Shown piece by piece: positions 21,451-32,299 of a stretch of DNA of 47,163 bases. Under the pieces are notes generated by a model. It worked only from the letters and a program-made list of their open reading frames with translations, searched no databases and had not been told where the DNA came from. Origin of the DNA: Gracilaria vermiculophylla (lineage: Eukaryota; Rhodophyta; Florideophyceae; Gracilariales; Gracilariaceae); NCBI GenBank assembly GCA_019155205.2, contig JAHNZQ020000004.1:482717-529879 (forward strand), given 5' to 3'. The translations under genes were made by a program, and so were the position numbers. Positions within the stretch are counted from its first letter, which is position 1; each line of letters opens with the position of its first letter.

Positions 21451-23455
21451 TGACACAGACCGCCAATGATTTATCATTCAAATTAAATTTTTGCATGATG
21501 TCGTTCACGTCTGTATGTTAGTTAATCAGTCACTGCTTTAACTTGTCAGTTAAGCGTGACCGACATTCGGTGTCAGATTGATGGAATAAAAAGCAAAAGA
21601 CTAACCAAAATCTTCTCGTTTCATCTTTTGCAGTTTGTGACATAGCCCCCCACCAATGCGCCTGCATCATTAGATTTGCTCGGTAACTACTTACCATGAC
21701 GCAATTCCCCTTTATCAGATATCAATGTATGCCTTCTAATGTTCAATTGAGCGTCTAAAAGACGTACGGAAGTTAGTAGCAATATTAAAAATTGGTTGAG
21801 ATTCCGATGGAGTTTTAGAGTTACTTACATAGCCTCAGCGCAATGAACTCAGAATCTTAGCTTCCCGAAGTACTAGTGTACCATCAAGGCTACCACTCTT
21901 GTGCTGGTATTGAGAAGAAAATATGATGTTTGTAAAGAAGAGTTGATCGGATGAAAGACATAGAACACAGTTTGGAGCACGAATATCGCAGTAATGTATG
22001 TGGTATTGGGACAATGCGTCGGGCATGAAAAGAAATCAATTTTTTGATCGAGACTTTTCAATCTAATTTCCCACATATGAGGTAGTCGGCTACCTCATAT
22101 GAGGTAAATAGGCTGGTCAACAGACACTAGGGGATGAAGAAATTTGAGATCATTGGCAGAAAAAGCACCAATGCTGCCCTTGTTTGTCTCATTACGAGCC
22201 GAGCTTGTCGATGGTGAGTTACCGCATTGGCGAAACCAATCACACGCCGCAATCTGTTTTTCACGGAAAAAAATGGAATGTGACGGCATTCGCTGCAAAA
22301 AGGGTTTCTCATCTAGCCCTTAAAGTTTTCTGTACAGGAAGCGCGAGTCCGATAACTGTTGTATTCACTGAAATTTCCATTGTTTTTATTCTTTGATGGA
22401 ATGCAGTTGATTGCATTGCAAGCATTCAGTAGATATACAAAAGAGCAGTTAAATGCAGAAGCACACACTTTACATATATTTTCTAAATAAATATTGAACT
22501 GGATTTTGAGACACCGATTAACACCAGTGGATTAGAACCGTTTTAAATTTTTGTCGTCTTTTCTGGATCTTCTGAATGCTGGCATTAATATGATTAAATA
22601 TGCTCGTAGTCCTTGCCGATCCCAAAGAGCGGTTATTCCGTACGGTGCCTACTACGTTGGTACAGAAGACTACGAGCTACTGGGGCGTGATACAAAAGCA
22701 TCCTTGATAGCCATACGTTTTCATATTAGACACGCAAATCAGGTGATTTACTGAGATGCGTTGTAGATTGAAGTTTAGTTCAGGTGAACATGGTATATAA
22801 GAGCAAAATGGTTTCGCTGGTGAGGCGGGACGTATGGCGTGAAATGTTTTTGCTAAAAAATTTGTCGAATGATGATACCTGCAAATTCTAGATTTTCGTA
22901 CATCTCATACAAATTTAGCTATTGGTTCGATCAGGTCTTGCGGAAAGATAAATCAAAGATACATAACGCGTCGGTGAGGGTTTTACAACTATGTATAGAG
23001 GTGATATGTCACAGTGGTAGCAGAGAAAGTTGCTTACCTAATCATTTGTTTCAGATAGTCGCTATGTCACGTTTTGAATAACTGTCGAAAGATACAATAC
23101 TCTTTTCGCCAGCGCTAGAACTGGGTTCCCGAAATGAATCAATCTACAATAGAATATGGGCTGTTAAAAAGTTATGCATCAATTTACAACACAATATGCG
23201 CTGTTAAAAGTAAAGCATCAATCGACATGTATTATTCTCAGCTAGCTTCTCGACAACAAGTACCTCGTAAACGAAAGAAAAGCAAACGGTCAGAGATTGA
23301 AGTTATTTCAAATTTCGTTAGAGTTAAAGTAGAAATAATGTCCGTTTTTGAATAACTAAGCTTCAACGAAAGGTGCCGCTAGCTTGACTCCAATTCTCCA
23401 TATAGAGTTTTCTCCAAAAGCCAAGTCCACGACTGCCGATAAATGTATACCTCAT
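21451..23455. other. AT-rich region without a recognisable gene
   Basis: ORFs at 22184-22396, 22551-22754, 22869-23081 and 23134-23355 (all 67-73 codons) show no family pattern. The one clear signal is the transposon-end repeat at 22073-22130. Confidence 0.45.
22073..22130 (+). repeat. Transposon-end repeat with doubled palindrome and ACACTAG motif
   Basis: A partial palindrome CATATGAGGT (22073) is followed by a full one, TACCTCATATGAGGTA (22091-22106), then GGCTGGTCAACAGACACTAG (22111-22130). The order matches the inverted right end of the second Harbinger-like element (33491-33547), which also has two palindromes in tandem. No opposite end was found nearby. Confidence 0.65.
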
Positions 23456-24171
23456 TGACAACCCTAGGATCGCAAATATGTGTAATGGACTACCTCAATG
23501 GGGAAGATACCACAAAGGATATTCAGAACATTCCTCTCGCGAGGTGGTTCATAGGCAGAACTTTTGTGAGACGAAGCACACGAGGCGGACGTAAGTCCAG
23601 GGCCAGGCCGTCGGAACGGGTGCTGGAGGAATAACAAGTGGAGAAACCGGGGATCCAGCAAGCTCTGTAATTGGGGCAGTTTTCGTGGGTTCGGTAAGAT
23701 TTCCCTGTAAGATATCAAGCTACCTCCGTGCGGCCCGGTAATATCTTGAGCCGCGCGGGTATCGGGTAAGCCGTGATGAGCGGGTGGGGGACGTCGTCCG
23801 AAAAGGGATACACCGGAGGTCCCGTGTGGCGAATCTCGTACGGGGGCGAACCTGGAGGAAGGAAAGAATGGTACAGCCTGCGGTTCTCGGCGTCACGGGC
23901 GGTTGACGTCCACAATCCACGGTGTACTTCTCTACGGTGGAGAGTGTTACGCGCGTGGGCTTCAAGTTCAGACCGGGAATCCTGCTTGGCGCGGTTCACT
24001 GGGTGCGACAGCCTGAGTGCCGTCACGTTACGTTCTGTAGAGATAAAGCCGAAATGGGTAAAATGTCTAGATACATTAAATCAAAAATACTAAAATGACC
24101 GTGCTGAGCAGGGGTCATCCCGCACCCATACTGTGGCCAGTGGGCCGCACACGGGTCCCACGCGCGTGCCG
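23456..24171 (-). repeat. 3' LTR of the second Ty3/gypsy element
   Basis: It aligns with 28325-29040 throughout. Shared blocks include AAGGATATTC, GGTAAGATTTCC, GAGCGGGTGG and CGCGCGTGCC. Borders are estimated from where similarity stops and may be off by several bases. Confidence 0.75.
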
Positions 24172-24622
24172 GGAGGCCGTCCATTTTGCATGCCACGTCA
24201 CTCTATACGCTTCGTTGTTGTTTTTAATAATTGTTTGAGGAAAACTTTAAAAGTCTTGGTCATATATTAAAAATTTATTCGAATACATAATCCTGTCAAA
24301 ACCAAAATGATGCTTTTAACTAAATTGATCTTTTAAGAAAAGTATTATTTACAACGTTCCAAGACGTTTCGCGAGGAGAAATTTGAATTTTACTTCCTTT
24401 AACATTCGTATTCCATTTTTATTAGACTCTTCAAAATCTCAATGTCAGTTTACATTTTAATTCTTCCTTATTTTTTTATGGTTAGTCATATAGCAGCAAC
24501 GTTTTCATGAAAAGCAGTTTTTGGCACTAAACGCACGTTCAGTGCCACTTTTGTCGGACCGATGCAAAAAAACACCTATGTAAGGACAGTCACGTGATGT
24601 CATCACGCATTGAAAGCAAATA
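24172..24622. other. AT-rich spacer replacing RNase H and integrase
   Basis: The sequence is AT-rich, unlike the rest of the element, and shows no pol remains. It holds a short hairpin (GGCACT...AGTGCC, about 24521-24545). It may be an inserted small element or what remains after a deletion. Confidence 0.4.
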
Positions 24623-25499
24623 TTAGAAGGCGAGCAATTTTTTTTGTACGGTGACATCAACGAGTGAATCTATGCAATCGTCCATCCGATGAATCCGGTA
24701 GATATTCCAAATAGTTGCGGCATGAAACCTGCGGTGCTCTACACACAATTGCCATGACCCATCGGCTTTTAACCAGAGGACCACGAGAGACGCCCACAGA
24801 TTGTAATGGCTATACGGCTCCGGCATGGAGCAGGCGCTCCACTCGGAGATATTTCTTCTCCCGAGTTCTAGGCACAGCACATTATGGGGGTTGCGCGATT
24901 GGCCAAGTGTTCGGTAGCAAATCTATCAAATGTTTGATGCAGTTAATCTCGCGATTCGAGCCATCCTACGTCAGGGTAAATTCCCACCACATTGCGCGGA
25001 AACGCTCCCGATGCGAGGAGGGCACTTGGGAGAAGTCTAAATCCTCGACAGCTCTCAAGGGGTCAATCCGACCAAAGCTCGTCGGACGTGGTGTCGGCGA
25101 GGCCGGAATTACCTGGTTGTCAGGCTTTCCGGTTTCTGCGGTATCTTCCGGTAAATCGGTGATTCCGCTTGTGACGGATTTCACATGCGCATCGGGCGCC
25201 TTCCCATCTTCTGCCCTCACTAGCCCAAGTATCAGGTGAGCCGTCACCCTTGTGTGGATCACCGCCACCGAATGTGGCGTGACGGAACCACCCACTGGGG
25301 TTTTAGCCAGATACTGTGGTGTGTAACCCAGATTTGCGACAAAGATCCCGAATTGGCAGTTCGGCATGACGTGGAAAATTCCATTTGTGAGAGAGAGGCG
25401 ACTTCGCTCATACAAAGAGGTTGACGGCTGAAAAACCCTCAAACCGTGTTGACGGGAGTTGACCTGAACAAAGACCTGCGTGGCGAGGGGTCTCGTCAC
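24623..25499 (-). pseudogene. Reverse transcriptase N-terminal part of the second Ty3/gypsy element
   Basis: The minus frames read LVVLWLKADGSWQLCVEHRRF and then RMDDCIDSLVDVTV. This corresponds to the basic substrate-binding segment and the lead-in to motif A of the first element (KKKNGSLRFFIDYRRF, HMDECIDSLGDASV). The 177-codon minus ORF to its right (24966-25499) corresponds to the linker between protease and RT. The polymerase breaks off before motif A and YxDD, so it is inactive. Confidence 0.7.
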
Positions 25500-25601
25500 T
25501 GATGCCGCAACGCAGAGCTTGGTGGACTCCCGGTTTCACGGTGGCGATTCATGCGTGGGAGGCGGAGTCACCTCGTTTTTATCATTTTGCCGAAGCAGTT
25601 T

Positions 25602-26171
25602 TCAGACAATGGGGATTAAAGACCCCTCATTACACTCCACCTGCTGCAGGTGAGAGCAGATAGCCTCTACGAACCTGTCGCAGTAGTTGCATCCAGGGAT
25701 GACTGGCGTGGCCATAGAATGGCACACAATGAAGTTGAGCTTGACCACCGATCCTCCCAATCGAATAACCAGATCAATGGTCCCCACCGTTTGTAACGGA
25801 TTGTTGTTTGCCTCTGAGACGTCGGGTACCGCTTCTGTGCTGATAGGGGACCGCAGAAGCGGAGACAGTACCGACCTGGCAACGAAACGTGGCCCCACTT
25901 TAGCGTCAAGTACCATGAGAAATCGCACTATATAATGCGTTTGCAGTCCAAGATCAGCAAAAACCTTGTAGGTTCGCTTCGTCATCACTAACACTCGATT
26001 CGGGATTCCGTTGTGCTTTATCAGTCTCCACGGTCGACGCCGAATACCTAAAGGCTCTGATTCCACGTCTGCGGTCTCTCTCCTCGATAGAATTTTCTCC
26101 GGGGAGCGAGGTGGCGGCGCCTTGGGCATCGTAAGCCTCATCTCTGAAGACGACTCTCCCTGTGGAGACAC
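25602..26171 (-). pseudogene. Aspartic protease region of the second Ty3/gypsy element
   Basis: A 189-codon minus frame contains RFLMVLDAKVGPRFVARSVL, which lines up with AILDTGAGPDLVHANVLP of the first element. The DTG triad has become DAK, so the protease would be inactive. VIPGCNYCDRFVEAI lines up with the ILGTSFVDRYVRAI strand. Confidence 0.65.
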
Positions 26172-28219
26172 TCCTTCAGTTAGTTTCCGTGAACAGGCCT
26201 CACTTCTGGGTCTCGCCCTGATTCCTCCACCACGAGTGCCTCATCTCTTTTGGGTGATTGACGGCGCTAGCGGCGTAGGCAGGTCTCCCAAGGCGGTCGG
26301 CAAATGTTCCTATCGTCCCTGGCGTTAGCTGCTCCCAGGAGAGTGAGGCGTGAGCCAATAGGTTGGGGATCTCCATTTTCGCACGGAGATACGAAGTCAT
26401 CAGGACTGCCGTCCTCTCGTCTTGGGACAGGGATGCGTAGTAGGTCACCACCCGCGCCATCTCCTTTAACGGAAGATATCACTGCGGGGAAATTTGTCCC
26501 CGATTTTAGCACAAGTAGCAGACAACTCCAGACGGAGGAACTCGAGGAGCGGCGTTCCGGTCTTCGGCTGACCTACCGGAATTCCGGTTATCAACCCCAC
26601 CAGGGCGCTGAGCCCTTGTCATCCCGTTGGCATACGGTAGGAGAGCGTCTGGGGCTCTTTCACGGCCAAGTACAGGGCCTGTGCCTCCTGCAAAGCTCCC
26701 ATTGCTGTACCATACGAGCCCTCTGGCGTTGACGGTAATTCTGATATTGGAACTGACCAACCATCATCGTGGAGAAGTTGCACACCGTCATGACCCGGTT
26801 TGAGAGTGTCATTTGCGTCCTGTAAAAAGGCGGAGGTATCTAAATCAATCATTAGTGCGTTCGCCTCCCCCTGTCGGTAACTGGCGTTTCTCGCAGGGAG
26901 TGCTTCTTCCTTTGCACGAGCAAATTGGAAAAGCTCCTGGTACCCCAGCTTAAGGTGATTTTATCGTTGAAGGGCGATAATTGTCTTCCTAACCAGATCC
27001 AACCCATCAATAGACATCGTGCACCGTTCCCCTGAGAGGTAAACAATTACATAGTGGTGGAAAGTGTCACCCAAGCGTATCAAGTAGTCGGTATCCAGTT
27101 CTCCAGCGCGCTAACGAGTATCGCACTGTGCAAGTATAGCCGGCTGAATAGCGGTGTTAGTCGCGTAAGAATGTAAGAAGTACTGCACGGCCTCTGGCCA
27201 GGAGGTCACCTCTCCCTCGAATGCCCGAGATGGACCTCGACCTGAGAGGGATTGGTTTTTAGCGACCCCCGGAAGGAAGTACGGTAGTGCCAGATATGCC
27301 TGGGCTTCACTCGTATTGAGTATATTGGCTTCGGCGACAAAGCGGGCGAGGAAATCTAGTCCAAAAATTGGAATATCTGCAGTAATGTTCATGTTCGTCA
27401 ATGAGAGCTGCATCCGTTTGATGCAGTCCTTCTCCTTACCCCTGTCACGGGGTATCCTGCGTAAAGAGGAATCTTCTAACCGATAATTTCGGTATGAAAC
27501 CAGCTTCTTCTACAGTGAATTAGTGGGCTTCAGCGCACGAAGCCCGAGGTGTTTTCTACCCTTACCTACCGGGCGGTTATGGTCGGAGTCACTCTGTGAG
27601 GGCTCAGAATCTTGATAAGTCGATTCCGAGTCCGAGGAAGAGTCCCTGTGGGAACACTATTCTTTCGATTTTTGCACTGTTTGGGGCCAGTCCGATCCTC
27701 CCGGCGTTCGTCACACTGAGAGCCAGCGGTTTGCACCGCGAGTGCGGAAGCAAGCACAAATTTCTCCACCAACTCTAGTTCGACTCGTACTCGATTAAAT
27801 CGATCATCCACGCCCTCGACGTAGGACGCCGGTGGGTCGTAACCTTCGAGGATCGTATTGAAACCAGACCACAGCACGGGGAGCTCCTTGGCAACATTCG
27901 TCGACAGAATCTCCGAGTGCCTTCGGAGTGACTCCAGTTCTTCAGCCAGTGCTGCCTGGTTGTGCCGCAGGGTGCAGATTTGATCTTCCTAACGAACCAC
28001 GTGCGCCTTACCCATCAACCGTGGCGGCGGGGATACCACCTTAATGGCTGTTGATGGCTCGGCTTCGGGTGATAAGGTTTCCGGCGTACTCTTCAGCGTT
28101 CCACGGTCCACCTGGTCTGCATAAGCTGTCTCGGTGGTCACCGTGTGGCTCTCCTCGTTTCTTTGCCGACACCGGCTCCGGGTCGCTACGGGCTCGGGTC
28201 CAGTGGGTTTCCGGCCCAT
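26172..28219 (-). pseudogene. gag of the second Ty3/gypsy element
   Basis: Minus frames starting at ATG 28219 (MGRKPTGPEPVATRSR) include an acidic linker, then IFGLDFLARFVAEAN and WPEAVQYFLHSYATN at 27111-27413. These line up with the capsid segments VLNFLTRFRSACN and YPEVVNFLLKRHATD of the first element. Further left are IALQR, LFQFARAKEEALPARN and a short segment to about 26200. Several frameshifts and stops are present. Confidence 0.65.
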
Positions 28220-28324
28220 CGGAGGTATCCATCACGACGGTGAACGTCCGTCAATGGGTGACTTTTAAAGTAGACAAAAAATAAAAAGGAAGAAGGACCT
28301 CAAAGAGGATCTGCAATAAATCTG

Positions 28325-29040
28325 AGTTTCTAAGTATGGAGACATCTTTGTAGTGCAGTATCCCAAAGTGGAAAGTACAAAGAAGGATATTCGGAATCTT
28401 CCTCTCGCCAGGTGGTTCAAAGGCAGAACTTTCCTCGGGCAAAGCAAAAGAGCCGGGCGTAACCTTGTCGCCAAGTCATCACGACGGGCGTAGGAGGAAA
28501 GACAAATGGGGACGATGGGGATCCGGCGAGACCTGTGATTGAGGCAGTTTCCGTGGGATCGGTAAGATTTCCTTGTAATATATTGGGCTTTCTCGACGCG
28601 TTCTGGTTATATATTGGGCCGCGCGGATATCGGGCAAACCGCGTTGAGCGGGTGGTGCACGTAGTACGAAAGTGGTAAACCGAAGGTCCGGTGGGGATAA
28701 CCTCGTACGCGAGCAAACCTGAAAGAAGAGAGAAATAGTCCAAACACTGGTTCTCGGCGTCATGGGTGGTTAACTTCCGTAGTCCACGGCGTACTTCTTC
28801 GGGGTAGAGAGAGTTAACCCCGTGGACGGCAAGTACAAACCAAGGATCCCACTTGCTGCTGTATACTGAGCGCGACGGCCGAAGTGCTATCACGATAAGA
28901 AATGTAGTGCTAGGACCGGAATGGCCAAAATAATAAAGAAAATAAAATGGAGAAAATACTAAACGAACCGTACAACGCAGGTGCCAGCCGGCGCCAATAC
29001 TGTAGCCATCGGGCCGCGCACGGCTGCCGCGCGCGTGCCA
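28325..29040 (-). repeat. 5' LTR of the second Ty3/gypsy element
   Basis: It aligns with 23456-24171. On the minus strand it begins TGGCACGCGCG and runs left. The primer-binding site expected between it and gag (28220-28324) could not be identified with confidence. Confidence 0.75.
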
Positions 29041-29197
29041 TGTCGCACGACATGAGCCGAGTCAGTCACTCCAGAATCCACCCTGCAAACGGACGTACAT
29101 ACTGTTTCAAAAACATACGACATGCTGTGAAATATAAAAAAAAACTACCAAATTTATGCTGTACGCCAACAAAAATAGATTTTAGAAAAAAGTAAAG

Positions 29198-30254
29198 TCA
29201 AAAAACCGTTTCATAAACATATGGACATCCGTAACAAATCTTTACTGCGCGACACTCAATCGTTTCTTTTGCATCCTTTTTGCTGTACAACGCTAGTGCA
29301 GGGGTTCGGCATCGAATTGATGTACTTTTCCACAGTTGAAACTGTTGTAGATTTTCAGCAATTTTTATACAGTTTTTGAGTTCAAAAATGTCCGAAATTG
29401 CCTTCCATGCGCATAAATCATCCTCGCCAGCAGTCCACAAACGTTTTCGATTGGATTTAAATCTGGTGAGCGCGCCGTCCACTCTAAAAAAGATATCTCA
29501 GACCCCTGTAGCCAATTTTTGATTAAAGATTAAGTGTGTACAGACGCATTATCCTGTTGAAAAATGAAATTTTCTTCATGGAAACATAAACCAAATGGTA
29601 GCAAATAATTGTACAAAACTTCTTGATATTTTTCCGCATTCATATTTGATTCAAAAAATGCAATTTCCGTTAGAGGTTTTTTAGAAATGCCCGCCCAAAC
29701 TCAGTGCAGAGCCTCCACCTGTATGCCTGGTATAAAAATCATGACGTTCCTTACGAAGATCGTGTCAATAAAATTTGTAGCCATCTGGTCCGTCTAAATT
29801 GAACTTTTTTCATCAGTAAAAATATCAGTTTCCCATTCTTTTTTCCAGTAGGCTTTTCCAGCACACCAGTCAACTCTTTTCTGCTTGTGATGGTCTCGGA
29901 GAAAGAAAGATTTTTTCATTTCTTTTATATTTAAATAAAGTTGTGCTGTTTGCCTGTCTCCATATACTTTAGTTGATTTAAAAACGTTAAGATTGAGATT
30001 TATTCCAAATTTTTGCACGATACGTTTCCTTTGCACAACTCTCTTTTAATGCTTCTTTTATCTGCGAGGCTGAGCTTCTCAAGGCGTCCTGGAAATCGTT
30101 TCAATACATCAGGAGTCGGAGTTTTGGAAAAAGTAGCACCTATGATCCTAAAACGCTTCAATGTTTTTCAAAAAGTACTGTTGGAATGGTTTTCGGCGTT
30201 TATCGTAACGATTTGAAGCTGTTCTTGCTTGGAAATTGGGAGACCTAGAGCCAT
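29198..30254 (-). pseudogene. Tc1/mariner DDE transposase pseudogene
   Basis: The likely start is ATG 30254 (MALGLPISKQEQLQIVTI, then a helix-turn-helix region). At 29794-30036 RIVQKFGINLNLNVFKSTKVY and then ETDIFTDEKSS include the first catalytic Asp. After a frameshift come a LDGPDGYKFY-like stretch and HDFYTRHTGGGSALSLGGHF. The region of the second Asp is disrupted by a stop and a shift near 29535-29560. The third catalytic region survives only out of frame near 29450-29480. The C-terminal part (29198-29482) ends ICYGCPYVYETVF. In active relatives the protein cuts and pastes the element at TA sites. Confidence 0.75.
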
Positions 30255-30649
30255 TTTTACTAGAAAAAAACGGTGTAAATATCTTTTTGAAACGATTATA
30301 CATAGACTATGTGCAAAATCTAGGCGACAGTACAGTTTTGGCGCACTTTTGAGGGGTAATATGTTTTTGAAACGCACTGAAAATTGTGCCTGTGGCGTTA
30401 CGAAGGAACTGGAATTCGGTGAATCAGCAAAGTTCCAAGAAAAACCGCCGCACGGAGGGTTTTGCACTACAATATTATCCCATTATCGTATTTTCTAGAG
30501 CGGCACCGCTGGACCATGTCCACAGTACATGAACAACATTTGTAGCTGTTGATGCAGTCGTAATTGTCAAAAACATCCGTTAATTGGTGCCATGAAGACG
30601 GATCCTTGCAAAACTTGATTAGCTGCGTAGGCCGTTTTTCAAATACAAA

Positions 30650-30753
30650 ATTCGAAATATAAAGCCCTACGGATCAGATTTAAAGTTTTTTATTTTTGCG
30701 TGATGGTGCGCGGAACTCATATGAGGTAAGCGCAATGGTTCGATAGACACTAG
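30650..30753 (+). repeat. Transposon-end repeat: AT-rich flank, palindrome, ATAGACACTAG
   Basis: CCCTACGGATCAG, an AT-rich run, TTTTGCGTGATGGTGCGC, a damaged palindrome (AACTCATATGAGGTA) and CGATAGACACTAG follow one another. The same series occurs at 33765-33871. It marks the left end of the second Harbinger-like element. Confidence 0.7.
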
Positions 30754-31285
30754 TAATTATTTGAACGCAGTTTGTTTTATTATAAAGCGGATGTTAACAG
30801 CTTTGCCTTGATGCCAGTTGGAGATGCTTTCCGTGTGCCTTTTCTTGAGTAGCCGATATTTTACATCTGAGTTGAAACTAATATTTTGAAACACATTTTT
30901 GTAGGCGAATGGTAGGCATTCTGCGCTTTTCTTGGCATTTGACAAACCGGCTTATGTTTTTGAAACAGATTTTATGTCACCGAAAAAAAGCACGATGAGA
31001 TGCTCGTGCTGTGCGAGCAGACGAGATTTCCTATGGTTACAATTCTCTTCCTCGTCATACATGGTAACGTAATAGGGATATTACGCGCACAGAATTCTGC
31101 ATGACGTGAGCAAACCAATATTGCCACAACTCACACGTAGCCACCAATTGCAGAATTCTTGCTAGACGGCATCACTAGATTGCAGAATAAGTCCATGTTA
31201 GTGAACTCGTCGTGCGTTTCCTTCCCGCCAATACATCATCCAGATCCAAGCACACCACCGAAGTGATCTCCATCCGCAACCCAGA

Positions 31286-32254
31286 ATGGCGGAGCGCTTC
31301 TGTCCGACCGACTCACCTATACCTCCACCAAACAACAGCAGTAATATTCAGCAACCATCTGCAGAGTTAGTATCACGCGGCCGGCGCTCACGATTCACGC
31401 CGAGTGAGGATTTGATACTGGTTCGCGAAACAGCTGCAGCAAAAGCTCATATCGCACAACGTAATGGGTAAACAAGAGAACGCTTTGAGATAGCTGCATC
31501 GAAGGTGAACGCTACACGCAAAGTGTCATCTTCTGTTTCTTGGAAGAGCGTACAAGATCGATGTAAGCGGCTGCAAGCGTGTTTTGATGAACGAGAAAAG
31601 ATTGGACCGCGCATGAGCGGGACAGGTGGCGCGTTCGGCGAGTTAGACGAACTTCTATCACTCATGAGGAAAGAAAAGGAGGCAGTTGAGGCCGAGAGAA
31701 ACTCTAAGCGGCAAAAACTTCTGGAAAGAGATGAAGAAAAGGATCGTCTTGGTGCTATATTGCGTGAACGTGCATTTATTTGGACGATTGGCAACAGCAA
31801 CATAGAGGATGAAGACGAAACCACCCGCGAGGATGTCATCACTCCGACGAAGCAACGGCGAGGTGCGTCATGATCGAGTACACCTGGCTTCGGCCAGCCA
31901 TTTGAAAGCGATATAGCGGTGTTTGTTTCTGTGATGGAAAAAGTTGATCCTAGCCAGCACGAGGTTGAGACGAAGAGGCTCTAACTTGATCGCGCGAGGT
32001 TTGAAGAAGAGTGCAATCGTCATCGCTCTCGCGAAGTCGAGCGTGAAAAAGATCGTCCTGAGTGCCAACAGGACCACGAGAGAACGGCTAAGCTCGAGCT
32101 CGACAAATTTCGCCTCATGATGGAGGTTGTCGTCTACAAGCTCGGTGGTTCAAGCAGAAATGGCCCGGTGCCTACGTCGCAACGCGACGCCAACCACGCG
32201 AAAGATAACGTTGATGCAGATTCAGAAGGGCTGCGCTTCGCAACTCCGCGGTAA
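31286..32254 (+). pseudogene. SANT/Myb-like protein of the second PIF/Harbinger-like element
   Basis: One plus frame from ATG 31286 to TAA 32252-32254 would encode about 322 residues but is interrupted by three nonsense codons (31469-31471, 31871-31873, 31982-31984). SRFTPSEDLILVRETAAAKAH, TRERFEIAASKVNA and SWKSVQDRCKRL form the three-helix SANT-like domain. A long charged coiled coil follows (RKEKEAVEAERNSKRQKLL), then KLELDKFRLMMEVV. In Harbinger elements this protein binds DNA and escorts the transposase. All three stops could have arisen from CAA or CGA by C-to-T change. Confidence 0.75.
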
Positions 32255-32299
32255 ACACTAAGCACTGCTTGTGGCAACACTAGTTTCATTGCCCTACAT

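Larger units (their letters stand above)
23456..29040 (-). mobile_element. Second Ty3/gypsy element, minus strand, internally deleted
   Basis: Two direct repeats of about 716 bp (23456-24171 and 28325-29040) enclose gag, protease and the start of reverse transcriptase, all reading right to left. RNase H, integrase and the tail are missing: the RT frame ends soon after its DDCIDSL segment at about 24623, and only 450 bp of AT-rich DNA separate it from the 3' LTR. The two LTRs differ by many substitutions and small indels, so the insertion is old. Confidence 0.8.
29102..30968 (-). mobile_element. Tc1/mariner-type transposon relic with nested disruption
   Basis: The left end begins CTGTTTCAAAAACATAC after a TA (29100-29101). 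An inverted counterpart of about 84 bp ends at 30968 (rc reads CTGTTTCAAAAACATAAGCC and then, at the same spacing, CGCCTACAAAAAT). An inner repeat of the terminal motif lies at about 29205 and again, inverted, at about 30358-30373, like the double-repeat ends of some Tc1 elements. Between 30400 and 30880 foreign repeat sequence intervenes, so the true right border is uncertain. A second copy of the same left end starts at 46945. Confidence 0.6.
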
